Source: Coptis chinensis
Taxonomy: Eukaryota; Streptophyta; Magnoliopsida; Ranunculales; Ranunculaceae
Length of the DNA: 64,000 nt
NCBI GenBank assembly: GCA_015680905.1
Contig: CM027379.1
Span: 93,209,501-93,273,500, forward strand
Direction of reading: 5' to 3'
Positions 35,056 to 46,530 of this stretch are shown here, one piece after another; the first letter of the stretch is position 1, and the number at the start of each line of letters is the position of its first letter. The notes under the pieces were generated by a model. The model ran no database searches. It was not told the origin of the DNA and saw nothing but the letters and a program-made list of their open reading frames with translations. A program made the translations under genes and the position numbers.

Positions 35056-36450
35056 CATACTAACAAATTTTTGTCCGGTTTTTCGTTCAACATGTCTATT
35101 TTGTTCGCTCACTTAGTAAAATAATCTGTTGCGATGAGCAAGAAACAAACACTGCCAATGGTTGGCAAAAATAAACCAACAATGTCAAGGCCCCATTTCA
35201 CAAATGACCAAGGTTTATGGATTGGATAACGCTTCATCGCAGGAAGTTTGACCCATATCATACATCATGTTTTTGACAAGGCACACACTTCTCGGAAAAA
35301 TGCGTAATATTCTTTGGCATGTATGGCCACCAATACCATTGGGTCATTGCTATGTGAGCGAGACTTCGCCCAGGAGTGGTGTTCACATAGTCTTGAATGA
35401 ATTTCTTCGAGGCCTAGTAAATCGTTCGTTCTGCCCAAACAACGAAGGATAGGATTGAGACTTGTGCTGCTGCGATAGAGTTTTTGGTCATTAGGAATTC
35501 CAGAGCATCGTCATCTACATGATCGTCATCGGTAGATACCGAGACATTATCAGTGTCAAGCTCGTTGGAATCATCTGACAACATAAGTGGTTAATTCAGT
35601 GTTGTCGTGACAGCGACGACTTGATTTTTCACGGATATGTATGTGATAGAAGCAGGATGCCTTACATCGTAACGCGGATACTGTACAATACTGATAGATG
35701 CAAACTTTTGTATAATTCGTTGAATTAAGTCCAAATAAACGACCATTATATCATTGCGAGCCGCATATTATCATTCAAAGTGGCTAGCGACTAACTTAGA
35801 ATAATTAATCTTAACTTAGTCACCCCCAGCTGAAGAGTTATGCGTATACCGCAAATGACAGTTTCGTACTCAGCCATATTATGTGAAGCGTCAAAACCCA
35901 AACGTAAAGACCTCCAAATTGTGTCTTCATTCAACTTCAAGATGACAAAACCAAGACCGGAGCTAGACTTATTATGCGAACTATCGGTGTAAATCTAACA
36001 ATCAGCTGATATATCCGATAAGTATTTCAAATCATTGCTCCCGGGAGGTAAAGACAATTAGGGATCGACATGTTCCTCATCGAGTAATGCATTCGACATA
36101 GGAATATCATCAATAAGAAATCAGCCACTAGCGAAACCAAAGTTTGTCTCTTTTTAACTGTATGAGTGTCAGAGACAATGTTGTAAGCGCTAAGGTAACT
36201 TTTCTATTCTGCGACTCGATCCGTAGACCTTGCAAAAAAACTTGCACATCGGATATTCGATAAGTATAAACTTCGACTATTCCTTCTTTGAAATAAGCTT
36301 AAGATGTTTGAGAGCATGAAACAATACCAATACAAATTTCTCAAAGCAAGAATGTCACCATTCAGCTGATATAAGAGTCGTACTAACAAATAAAATGAGA
36401 CGACCATCGTCACTATCAAACGACAATGGACAAATATGAATTAGATACGC
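35056..36450 (-). pseudogene. Gypsy RNase H and integrase remnants
   Basis: The minus strand encodes, in broken frames, an RNase H tail near 36400-36230 (FEKFVLVLFHALKHLKLISKKE). A second RNase H follows near 36000-35820 (YTDSSHNKSSSGLGFVILKLNED, then LGFDASHNMAEYETVICGIR), as in Tat/Athila-type elements. An integrase start near 35205-35085 reads WSFVKWGLDIVGLF and LLIATDYFTK, then a stop. Many stops show long decay or heavy noise. Confidence 0.7.
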
Positions 36451-36524
36451 TTTACTGAAATTCGTGAAAAGTAACCATTGTGAAATCCGTATGAATTGTC
36501 TTGAACTCGTGGGTAATCATTGAG

Positions 36525-36758
36525 AACAACGAGAATCTAATCATCACCACTTAAACGATCCCACACGCAACTATGTTGTTAGCGTATGTTACGTTGTGGT
36601 GTGACAGATACAACACCATTTTCGAGAACTTGTGGATTACGTACGTTGCGAACAACAGGAATCTCATCCTCATCCTCCCCACGTAAATGATCCCACATGC
36701 TACGATGTCATTGGCGTGCGTTACATTGTGGTGTGATAGATACAACATCATCTTCGAG
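36525..36758. repeat. 126-bp direct duplication
   Basis: AACAACGAGAATCT at 36525 and AACAACAGGAATCT at 36651 begin two similar units. Both contain AT.ATCC(C)CAC, ATGTTA/ATGTCATT, GCGTGCGTTAC and TTGTGGTGTGA.AGATACAACA. It lies between the gag start and the RNase H of the deleted gypsy element. Confidence 0.75.
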
Positions 36759-37108
36759 AGGGATGGTTTATGTCAGACGACGTTTGTAGTAGTTGTTATG
36801 TTTGTCGTACACTCGTGCACTTTTAAAGAAGTGTTCTCAAGACATATGACGGACATTATCCGCAACAGATGACGAAGAATCGTTACAGGCAATAACTTTG
36901 TGCCGAATAATTTGGTGCATCGATGGAACGGTAGCTAGGTCGTATGCAATCGAGTGTTGAAAAAGAATAGGAGGGAGTAGTTCGATACCGCCAGGTTGAC
37001 CTTGAACCTCACATTCGTGATGATCGTCAGTAAGTGCGTCGAGAACTTAGGCTCATCGAGTATTCGTCATAACTTTTGTAGAACGTGATTGTCAATTTTG
37101 AATAAAAA

Positions 37109-37123
37109 CCGCAGACGGCGCCA
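37109..37123 (-). promoter_or_regulatory. tRNA-type primer-binding site of the deleted gypsy element
   Basis: On the minus strand TGGCGCCGTCTGCGG follows the LTR after a 4-nt spacer. The TGGCGCCGT start is typical of plant Tat/Athila elements. Confidence 0.75.
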
Positions 37124-37127
37124 ATTA

Positions 37128-37588
37128 TGTTTCGACCAAATATGATCAAAACACTAAATGGTGACGAAATAGATGAAGAAAGTAGAAAAGTAGTGAAAAA
37201 GCAGTGATCGAGTGAATGATGAGACTGTAGCTTTCGGTTGCCTATGTACCCAAATTATTGATGGGATCAAGTCTCAAGAACATAGTTCTGTATGAAAAAT
37301 AGTTTGGTATTTATATAGGTAGAGTAAAGACTCTTTGTAGCTTAAGTAATTGTAATTGAATATAACTCTCAATTGATAATTATCTCTTTGATAAGAAATG
37401 AATCTGGACATAAATTAATGTACGTTAGTGGCAAGCCATGTGGCTAAGGTTCAACCTTAGACACATGAGTTAATAGACTTGTACATTGATCCATGGTATT
37501 GCAAATTGGGCTTTACCCCTGTTGATTAAACGAATAAAGTGGAGACTCCTACCAATGGACGTTTGCCACGTAGGTGGGGGTCGAAACA
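37128..37588 (-). repeat. LTR of the deleted gypsy element
   Basis: The ends are a perfect 10-bp inverted repeat, TGTTTCGACC at 37128 and GGTCGAAACA ending at 37588. A minus-strand TATA-like box (CTATATAAATACC) lies near 37308-37320. Length 461 bp. On the far side the F-box remnant starts at once. Confidence 0.8.
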
Positions 37589-38340
37589 GTTTGCATACTA
37601 CTTTTGCAATGACATTACTGGAGAGAGGTTTAACGTATTACGTACATGACTTATGTAATGACAAGATTTCGGTTATAGAAGACTCTTGTGATGGTTTGCT
37701 TATTCTGGGGACTTTTATCGTATTACATGACCCTGACGTTAGTACTTATCCCGACATTGTCAACCCAGTCACTCGTTTTTCTACCAAGATACCTTCTCCC
37801 CCATAGAAGAATTGCGATTATCTTCGACTAGTTTTCGACGATACTATACACCAATATAAGATTCTGGTATGTAAGTCTCGAAGACGCTAATGATTACTAG
37901 GGGCGTTCCTTTTGGTCATACTTGCCATGACTGGGTTTCTTATTCTCATGAGCTCTTAGTGTTGACTTTAGGAGGTACATGGCATTAAAAAACATCATGG
38001 AGGAAATTTACACAATTAAAGCATTTGTCCGGTTGGATCTGAACCCGTGGTGTTTAATTGAAAAGTGTATTGGGTTTCTTATCTTGAAAGTGTCAAAAGG
38101 CATACAATCATGTCAATGGACATTGCAAGCGAGAAGACAGAGGAAATTGAAATGCCAAACCTTTCAAAGTTTGGCAGGAATTTGGCTTTGATTTTAAAGT
38201 TAATGGTGGTTAGGGGATCTTTGTATCTCGTATTTGGCTCTTGATCACCATTGTTTCATCATCTGGATTTTAGAAGACATTGAGAAGCAAATATGGACTA
38301 AGCTTCACCAAAAGAAATATGAGATGAATCATGATACTTA
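37589..38340 (+). pseudogene. F-box protein remnant with F-box-associated domain
   Basis: The part after the LTR reads in broken frames as the middle of a plant F-box protein, a substrate adaptor of SCF ubiquitin ligases. SLHTTFAMTLLERGLTYYVHDL and SCDGLLIL lead to DIVNPVTRFSTKIPSPP near 37765-37803. Other frames give CDYLRLVFDDTIHQYKILV, then HHGGNLHN and SICPVGSEPVVFN, VYWVSYL and HTIMSMDIASEKTEEIEMPNLSKF to about 38180. The N-terminal F-box itself is absent, cut off by the LTR. The 3' end runs into a TA microsatellite. The first 34 residues of the ORF at 37486 are LTR sequence and are not part of the gene. Confidence 0.75.
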
Positions 38341-38344
38341 TGCT

Positions 38345-38348
<4 letters not shown>

Positions 38349-38416
<68 letters not shown>
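38349..38416. repeat. (TA)n microsatellite
   Basis: About 34 TA units without interruption, at the edge of a MITE-like element. Shorter TA runs at 38794-38812 and 39190-39207 flank the second one. Confidence 0.97.
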
Positions 38417-38418
<2 letters not shown>

Positions 38419-38427
38419 ATGCCCCAC

Positions 38428-38773
38428 ACTTTTTATACCATAGTTTATACAATGCCCCACAACTTAATTTATCTACAACATGAATTATAACCTAGTTTTT
38501 GTGGATGTGTTCAACTAACCAAGAAGATCACCTCTATAAAATTTCACCTCATTTGATAATGTTTAACTATGTCAAAAGATGATTCCAAAATCAAAAAATT
38601 TGAACTATTAAAAAAAATTCAAAGTTCACAACAACTTTTAACTAGGTTGGAGATTTCCAAATGAGATGAATTTTTGTGGAGATGTTACCTATGGTTAGTA
38701 GATCATATCCACAAATTATTACCATTTAATTCATCTTGTAAGGGGGTGTGGTATAAACTATGGTATAAAAAGT
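38428..38773. mobile_element. MITE-like element 1
   Basis: The ends are inverted: ACTTTTTATACCATAGTTTA at 38428 and its complement TAAACTATGGTATAAAAAGT ending at 38773. Internal parts also pair (CACCTCATTTGATAATG against the CAAATGAGATGAA region). About 346 bp, no coding capacity. Superfamily not assigned; the target-site duplication is unclear in the TA-rich surroundings. Confidence 0.7.
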
Positions 38774-38812
38774 ATGATAAACGTAACTTGCTCATATATA
38801 TATATATATATA

Positions 38813-39178
38813 CGTCGACATACAGAAATGACATACGGAATTGACATACGCAATCCTACCTACTTACATAATGAACTAAAAGCTGATTTTATAAGGATGT
38901 GATCTTCACAACATAGAGATCATCTCCACAAAAAATCAGCTCCTTTGAACATGTCTAACCCTACCAAAAATTGAGTTCAAATTAGAAATTTATCTGACGG
39001 TCCAGAATTTTAACACTCTTTTGACAAGACTAGACACATCCGATTGAGCTGATTTTTTGTAGAGGTACTATCCATGGTAAGGAGATAATATCTACCAAAA
39101 ATCAGTCCTTAGAACAATGTGCAAGTCCACGTTTGGATTGCATATGTCAATTTCGTATATCATTTCTGTATGTCGACG
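38813..39178. mobile_element. MITE-like element 2, 44-bp terminal inverted repeats
   Basis: Left arm 38813-38856 (CGTCGACATACAGAAATGAC ...) and right arm 39135-39178 (... TTTCTGTATGTCGACG) pair over 44 bp with three mismatches. The 366-bp unit is flanked by TA on both sides, as for Tc1/mariner (Stowaway-type) elements, although the surrounding TA repeats make this weak. No coding capacity. Confidence 0.8.
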
Positions 39179-39207
39179 TAGCCAGCCCGATATATATATA
39201 TATATAT

Positions 39208-40490
39208 GAGCATGCATTTTATATTATTTTATTAGCATTATTTAGACATGTGCCTATTATCTACAACGTGGGCTTAAAAAAATGATAAAGATAAAAATAA
39301 CCACCGAACCTCTTTCTTTGTATTTGGGGTATTAAAAAAATATAAATAAAATAAAAGAGAGAGAAAATGATATGTGAGAGAAAGTGAGAAAGAGTGAAGA
39401 GAGGGAGAGTTCTAGGTTTAAACCAAAGAGAAATAAAGAGAAAAGAAAAAAGGAATAAGAAAGGGTATTGGCGGCTTCGGCACGAATGTCATTTTTCGAT
39501 TTTCTTTACTAGATTCTAACTAATGTTTTGCAATATCTGGTGAGTGGACTGTTTTTATTAATTTATATATTCTCACTATGAGTTTGTTACCGTGATTATC
39601 AATGCTTTGTGGTTTGACAAGGTATTGGCTAGAACAGATGATAGTACGGTGTGATGGGTAGCACTAGCAAGTGACATGGATACACATTAGTTTCTATTGG
39701 TTATTATGATTTATGTATTAAGAAACTGGATTCATCTCTTTATGCGTACTGTTTGATTTTCTTTTGGCTAAGTTTTGGTTACTTCTCACATCAAAATAAT
39801 AATGGGGATAATTTATGGACTTGAATACTTCTCATGGCCAAAAGCCATGATACATAATGTCCATGCAAGGACTGTTTGATTACATAGGAGGTATACCATT
39901 AAATTGGGGCCATCTAATAATTGTGCAATATGCTATAAGTTAGACTTTAATATGCATGAATACAACCTATCTATTAGTTTTGAACCGGCTTCTCTATTAA
40001 AATTTCTTAATGTAAAAAGATCCTACATGAGCATGATGTATATGTGTGTGTATACTTAAGTACTGACATGGGCGTGGTATATGTATATGGTGCACCACTA
40101 TTTTTTTTAAAGCCGCATGCAATTTCAATTTGCTATCAGCATATTGGTATCATGTCATTTCACCTGAGCATGCTATATGTTAAAGACTTGTACATACTGC
40201 ATGTTAATAAAATATATATCTGCAAGATGGAATGGTATTAATTTATTTTATTTACATTCTTTTATTTGGTTTACAATACTTTATCTATGTGGTAACATAT
40301 TTTCATGTTTTCACTGTTACGTTATAGCGGTCAGAATTTTGTCAATTTAATTTGTGAGTTAGATTTAATGATTTATGTAGTAACATGATATGTTCTTACT
40401 ATTTTTATTGTTCATATGAATCTTGATTGGTAGCATGAGCCATTAATAAACTGTAGAGTGGTATTTGAAGAAGATGAATAGAGTACAGTG
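39208..40490. other. AT-rich region without recognised genes
   Basis: No coding sequence is supported. A purine-rich GAGAGA stretch at 39355-39470 could be a leader or a decayed LTR part. The rest is AT-rich. Confidence 0.4.
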
Positions 40491-41040
40491 AACTTTACTC
40501 CACAAAACGTCTCTGATGTAGTATTTTGTTTCTACCTAGATGGAGACCTTCTCTGGCACAGATTTTTGTCAAATTTAAACCATAGTGTCCTGACACATTG
40601 AAGTATGGCATATTTAATTTTTGGACAGATCCAACAGTCGGATATCTGTCGAGGTCTTTATTAGAAAGACTGGTTTCTAGTTTAACTCTCTGTAGAAAAC
40701 TGCAGTGCGCAGTTGTAAGTTTTTGCTTAGATGGAGATTGAATCAATTATGGATGGAGGTTACATTAAATTTGTAGCTGTATAACACATGGTAGTATTAC
40801 ATATTAAAATTATAGACAGATCCAACGGTTGGATATCTTTTGAGGCACGCATAAGCGTGACTGGTCGTAGTTTTTCTACACCAGAAAAATTGCAGTGCTA
40901 GTCTTTTTCTTCTGATTAGATGGAGGTTGATCCTTTGTTGGATAGATATCAAATTTGATCTGTATATTTATAACACACAGTAGTTTTACCCTTTAAAATT
41001 TCAGAGAAATCTAACAGTGGGTTATCTGTTGAGGCAACAT
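40490..41040. repeat. Three diverged tandem repeats of about 190 bp
   Basis: The unit anchor ACAGATCCAACAGTCGGATATC near 40625 recurs as ACAGATCCAACGGTTGGATATC near 40816 and AGAAATCTAACAGTGGGTTATC near 41005, spacings of 191 and 189. Other shared parts are AGATGGAG(A/G)TTG, ATAACACA(C/T).GTAGT and GAAAACTGCAGTGC.AGT. The core is itself partly palindromic. Confidence 0.75.
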
Positions 41041-41750
41041 AGAAAAAACAAGCCTATTAATATTGGTTAAGTCGTGAATGGAAATGGTTAGGTGTTTAAG
41101 TTAGTTATTGGCAAAATGGCGGTGTATGTTATGTCGTGTTTATAGTTTTAGTATATTCGTATTATTATGGAAAGATTGGTATGGAATGAAAGGATATAGT
41201 TATTTTCTAATTATCGTAAATGTTCAAATGTATATAGATTTGGTTATGGCTAGTTATTGGATTTTATTGTTATATCTCGGTGATTTAAAATATTTGTGAT
41301 AAACGGTATATGAAACTTGATTGTGCTCTTTTAGAGTGTTGCTCCTCGATTGGGAGAGTATTTTAATTCACGAGGCATTTAATAAATGCATTAACTCTTG
41401 AATTCTACACGGGCCAAGCACCTAATGGAATAAAAACCAATTGGGTCATACACGATTACAGGACAAATCAGAGGCGCTGCGAGATTGCCAATGCTGAGGT
41501 ATTTTCAGACCCTCATCAACCTCTACTATTTAACCCATATATATGTTTAACCACTTTTTTGTAGTTCTTCTGCCTTTTGAGTTAAGTTTCATATTAAGGA
41601 GGTCCCACACTCTCCTCGTCTAGATTTGGAAACACTTAGAGATCTGTATTAGTTTATTCGCATCAAATCTAGCTCTGAATTAGCTCTTCATGTTAGCAAG
41701 GTTATAGACACTGGTCCGAAATGGTATGGGTTTTAATCCCACCAAGTATC
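41041..41750. other. Region without recognised genes before the palindromic LTR
   Basis: No gene is supported. The part 41340-41700 may be LTR-like sequence (a short TATATATG motif near 41542), but no partner copy was found in the window. Confidence 0.35.
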
Positions 41751-41924
41751 TGTTGGGTTTGTGGAACCATCGAGCTTTGCTCCGGTGTCCGACCTGTTAT
41801 CTTCGCCAGTTTGGGCTGGTCGCACCCACCTCCAATAATTTCAGCGTCTGGTCGCCTTTCTCCAAACTGGCGAAGATAATGGTCGGACACCGGAGCAAAG
41901 CTCGACGGTTCCACAAACCCAACA
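41751..41924 (-). repeat. Palindromic 3' LTR (or LTR start) of copia family C
   Basis: The segment begins TGTTGGGTTTGTGGAACC and ends GGTTCCACAAACCCAACA. Arms of about 63-65 bp (41751-41815 and 41862-41924) are inverted copies with few differences, around a loop of about 46 bp. The right end abuts the polypurine tract, as an LTR start should. Whether the LTR ends at 41751 cannot be decided without the other LTR. Confidence 0.7.
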
Positions 41925-42034
41925 ATCTCCCACTTGGAACCTTCGAGATTCTACATGCACATCACATCTCAATTGTAACAACTCAATCCAATTCCAATTT
42001 ACTAATGAAACACTCCGCTCATCCATCATGGTCT

Positions 42035-45000
42035 TCAAGCAAGAAGACCAACCGAAGTTGAACACAACTTCAACTTCTCAGTAGGCACGGTCTTGGTCAA
42101 CATATCCGCCGAATTCTCACTCCCTTGGATCTTCTCAAGTGCCAAAACCTCATCCTCCAATAGAGATCGGATAAAATGATATCGGAGACCAATGTGCTTG
42201 GTCCTAAAATGAAAGGCGGAATTCTTAGCAAGATGTATAGCACTGATCGGGCCATGTAACACACTTCTCTCTTGCTTCATCCCAAGCTCTTCCATCAATC
42301 CCTGTAACCAACTCATCTCTTTGCTTGCCTCTGTAGCGGCCACATACTCTGCTTCTGTGGTAGACAAAGCAACGATCTTCTGTAACTAAGAAATCCAACT
42401 CACTGTAGTGGCACTCCATCGTAAAGACATAACCCGGAAAAGTGCTTCTCCTGCGATCTACCTCACCTGCAAAGTCGGCGTCCACATACCCTTGCAAGTT
42501 CACAACACCCCTTCCATAACATAGGCATTTCTCAGTAGTACCTCTCAGATATCTCAATATCCACTTCACGGCTTTCCAATGTTGCTTTCTAGGATTAGAC
42601 ATAAATCGACTGACACCTCCCACTGCTTGGGCTATATCCGGACGCGTGCAAACCATGGCATACATAAGACTTCCAATGGAAAAGGCGTATAGTACCTTAG
42701 CCATGAAGTTGCTTTCCGCAATAGTCTTGGGAGAGTGTTCCTTGGACAACTTGAAGTGGACTGCCAAAGGTGTGCAAACTGGTTTCGCACCACCCATGTT
42801 AAACCTCTTCAATACCTTCTCAACATACTCAGCCTGAGATAACTCCAGAATACCTTTCTGTCTATCTCTTCCTGTACCACTGCCTAGGGGCTTGTTTCAA
42901 ACCATACAAGCTCTTTCTGAGCCTGCATACCATATTCTCTTTACCCTTCTTGATGAAACCCTCTGGTTGCTGCATGTAAATTTCCTCAACTAGGTCACCA
43001 TGGAGGAAAGCAGTTTTAACATCCAACTGCTCAAGATACAAATCTTCCGCTGCAACAATACTCAACACTGGCCGAATAGTATTGGTTTCACGGCTGGGAG
43101 AATATCTTTGTGAAGTCAACGCCGCTTTACGCTGAAAACCCTTGACTACTAGCCTCGCTTTGTATCTCACGGGAACCATCATGTTTCTTTTTTGACTCTA
43201 AACACCCATTTGTTCTCAGAGCCTTCTTGCCCATGGGTAGTTTGGCTAACTCCCACGCGCCATTAGAGATGAGGGACTTCATCTCATCTTGCATAGCAAG
43301 CTCCCACTTGCTTGCATCTTTCGCCTTCAATGCTTCATCATAGCATTAAAGCTCGCCACTATCAGTAAGTAGCAAGTAATTCACATAGGTGGAGGGCGGA
43401 TATCTCGTACTCGGTACATGTGGCCTGGATGTCTTCCTTGGGGAACGAGGTGGAGATGGACTTGGTAGTGTAGTATCCTCACTATTCTCTGAGTCACTAC
43501 CATCGCTATCCTCCTCGATCGGGGCTCCCACTATACCACGACTTATATCGAAGTCTTCCAACTCAACATACTCTGTGCTGCTCTTTGTACCCGATTCCTT
43601 GGTTTGTGCTTCATCTCTGTCCTTGTACATCACCTTCTCATTAAACACAATATCTCTTCTACGAATGATTTTTTGATTTTGATCATCCCAAAAGCGATAC
43701 CCAAAATCATCACCACCATAGCCGATAAAGGTACACCTTAGTGACTTAGCATCAAGCTTGCTTCTAGCTTGGTCACTAATGTGAACATAGGACACACAAC
43801 CAAACACCTTCTCGCTCCACACTTCCTCTGGAATCTTAAAATCCAAAGGTACTAATGGTCCTCTATTGATCAGGTAAGCTGCTGTGCTAATACTTAATTT
43901 TCTGCCTTTAATCGTTATAAGCCTCGCTAGTGCACGATACACCTAGCTCTCTCTCTGGCTGTTCTATTCAATTAAAAAGAACCCCATTCTCACGAGGTGT
44001 CCCCCGGCAAAGTCTTTTCCATCTTGATGCCATTGTCGACGACAAGACTTCTTAAAATCTGAATCTTCATACTTCCACCGTTGTCGAATCTCAGCTTTTT
44101 TACTTTCAAGCTTGTCTCATTCTCAACCATGGCCTTCCAAGTCTTGAACACTTCAAATACTTCTGACTTGTGTCTCAATAAATAGACCCACACCTTCCTA
44201 GTATGGTCATCAATGAAAGTCACAAAATATAACTTTCCACCAAGTGAAGAGACATTAGCTGGCCCCCAGACATCTGTATGAATCAACTCAAGCCTTCTAG
44301 CTTTCGGAGTCTGACCTATTCTCTGAAAACTCACCCACTTCTGCTTTCCAAATACGCAGTTCTCACAGAAGTCAATTTCAGTCAACTGTAACTTTGGGAG
44401 TTTACCAGAAGAGTGAAGGATTTTCATTCCTTTCTCACTCATGTGACCAAGTCTGCGGTGCCAAACATTCGGATCCTCTTTGCCATGTGCCACAGTAATC
44501 GACTCACACCCATGTGTAGTCATGTAGAGAGTACCATCTTTCTTACCATTTGCAACAACCAATGAACCCTTCGAGACCATCCAAGTGTTACCGGTGAAGA
44601 CTGTAACAAATCCTTCACTCGCTAATTGCCCCACAGAAATCAAATTCTTTCTCAAATCCGGAACGTGTCTTACGTCCCTCAATAACCATGACGAGCCATT
44701 CATCTTGACATGCACATCACCCTTGCCGACAATGTCACAAGGTTGGTCATCGCCGAGAAAGACCGTTCCAAGGTCACCTTCGGCGTAGTTCTCAAAGAAC
44801 TCTCGATGTGAGGTAGCATGGAAAGATGCACCGGAATCAAGTACCCAAAACTCCTTCTTTTGCTCCATTGAACATATCAAGGCATCATCTACCATCTCAA
44901 CAACATTAGCTTCTTGATTCTTTTTCTTGTTCTTATTAATGTTGTTGTTGTTTCTTGGTGCCGAGCAATTGGGACTATAGTGCCCAGGCCTACCACAGTT

Positions 45001-45740
45001 GTAGCATACAACTTCACTTAAGTCTCGAGGTTTATGTTCAACGCTTTGCAATTGGGGGGCTTGAGATTTTGATCTCCCCCTCCACTTTTTCTTACTTTTA
45101 CTAACTCGTTTGACTTTCTTCCCCTACTTTTCAATTCCGACTCGACCACGAAGTTGACCCCGAAGATGAAGGACAATCCTGTCTCCGGATTTCCTCGGTT
45201 AGTACCATACTAACAACGTGCTCAAACTTCAACTTGGTCATTCCCGCAGAGCCACTAATAGCCACCACAGTCGCCTTCCAACTTGGAGGCAACTGTCCAA
45301 GTATCGCCAAAGCTAGCACCTCATCACTAAATGTAATCTCAACCGACTCCAATTGGTCCTTAGTTTTGTTGAATTCATTTAGGTGATCCTTAAAGGAGGT
45401 CCCCTCCAACATTCTCATACTAAATAGCTTGGTGATCAAATAGACTTTGTTCGCGGCCGAGGGTTGTTCATACATCGTAGTAAGTGCCTCCAAAAGAGAT
45501 TTCGCCCTCTTCTCGATTTTAATATTGAAGGATACCGACTTTGAGAGACTCAATCGGATTGTGGCCAATGCATTTCTATCTTGCAAATCCCATTGTCTTT
45601 CGGAATCTCAGCGGGCTTCTCACTTATCAATGTTTCCATCGAATCCTTTTGATAGAGTACGTCCTCGATTTGCATCTTCTAATAGCCGAAGTTTGTTCCG
45701 TCAAACTTCTCTATCTTGTAGCTTTCCTTTTCGGTTGTGA
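42035..45740 (-). pseudogene. Copia family C polyprotein, RT catalytic core deleted
   Basis: Gag starts near 45720 (EKFDGTNFGYWKM-like) and continues open at 45586-45131. The zinc knuckle CYNCGRPGHYSPNC is near 44967-45008. Protease has VLDSGASFHATS near 44830. Pre-integrase WHRRLGHMSEKG and the integrase CENC pair follow at 44470-44340. The integrase core has HTDVWGP and FIDDHTRKVWVYLL near 44260-44170; the region after 43990 is frameshifted. The integrase C-terminus is open at 43942-43346. RT starts at 43330 (WELAMQDEMKSLISNGAWEL) with FLHGDLVEEIYMQQPEGF and ends at QAPRQWY near 42880. It then jumps to QKGILELSQAEYVEKVLKRFN, so the segment with the YVDD motif is missing. RNase H (STTEAEYVAATEA) follows. 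Tnt1/Tork-like in type. Confidence 0.85.
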
Positions 45741-45803
45741 TGACTTCCACTTGAACCAACACAATGGTGGAGTATCTCTCAGAGGAATTTCTTCAAACTC
45801 CTA

Positions 45804-46530
45804 CACTACAACAGATAAGAGTTTTAGCGGCAAAACAAAGTGTGGGTAAAAGTAATAAAAACGTTGGTAATTGTTATTAGCGACATTTATATGGTCGTCG
45901 CAAGAGGTACAGTCGCTAAAGATCGAAAACTACAAAAAAAAAGCGTCGGTGAATGGACAATATCAACGACGTTTTAAAATGTCGGTACTGCCCAAAATAA
46001 CATCGGTATATATATTTTTATTTGATTATTTAAAATGTGGCAAAAACTGTATTCTGGCGACGATTTAAAAAAACGTTGGTAATGAGGAGCACCACCGACG
46101 TTTTATATCGTGGCAAGAACACCTATTTTTCGTTATTAAAATTAGTATGACAACGTTATATATCGTTGCTAAAGATAGATTACTAGCGACGTTTTCAAAA
46201 TCATCGGTCATATTCAATACTACCGACGTTCTATTTCGTGGAAAGAACACCAATTTTTCGTTACTTTAATTACTATTGCGACGTTATTTACCATTGCTAA
46301 AGATTAACTTGTAGCGATGTTGTATATCTCGTAGTTGTAATCTTATACTACCGACGTTTTGTTTCGTGGCAACAACACCAAATTTTTGGTTGCTAAATCC
46401 ATATAGCGACAATATTTACCATCACTGAAAATGAACTCAGCGGCGCTTTTTAAATTTGTCGCAAATTATATGCTTATAGGAACGCTTGTTTTCACACTAT
46501 AAATTTATTTTTAGCGACACTTTAACAAAG

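Larger units (their letters stand above)
35056..37588 (-). mobile_element. Deleted minus-strand Ty3/gypsy element with one LTR
   Basis: Read on the minus strand: LTR 37128-37588, tRNA-type primer-binding site 37109-37123, a possible gag start (MTNTR) near 37060, then RNase H remains and an integrase fragment ending at the Tat 3' LTR. RT and most of gag are missing. The other LTR is not in the window, which suggests the Tat element inserted into or beside this element. Confidence 0.7.
41751..45803 (-). mobile_element. Minus-strand Ty1/copia element (family C), 5' end cut by CACTA terminus
   Basis: Read on the minus strand: gag from about 45740, then protease, integrase, RT, RNase H to 42035, polypurine tract (AAGTGGGAGATT, 41923-41934) and 3' LTR. 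Gag runs into the CACTA terminus at 45804 and no 5' LTR is found, so insertion or deletion removed it. Confidence 0.8.

Noticed and set aside
37486..37588. First 34 residues of the F-box ORF
   Set aside because: They translate the gypsy LTR, whose inverted-repeat end is at 37588.
38234..38452. ORFs with long Tyr-Ile repeats on both strands
   Set aside because: Translation of the TA microsatellite.
43389..43676. Plus-strand ORF opposite copia family C integrase/RT
   Set aside because: Antisense shadow of an acidic/Ser-rich linker of the copia polyprotein.
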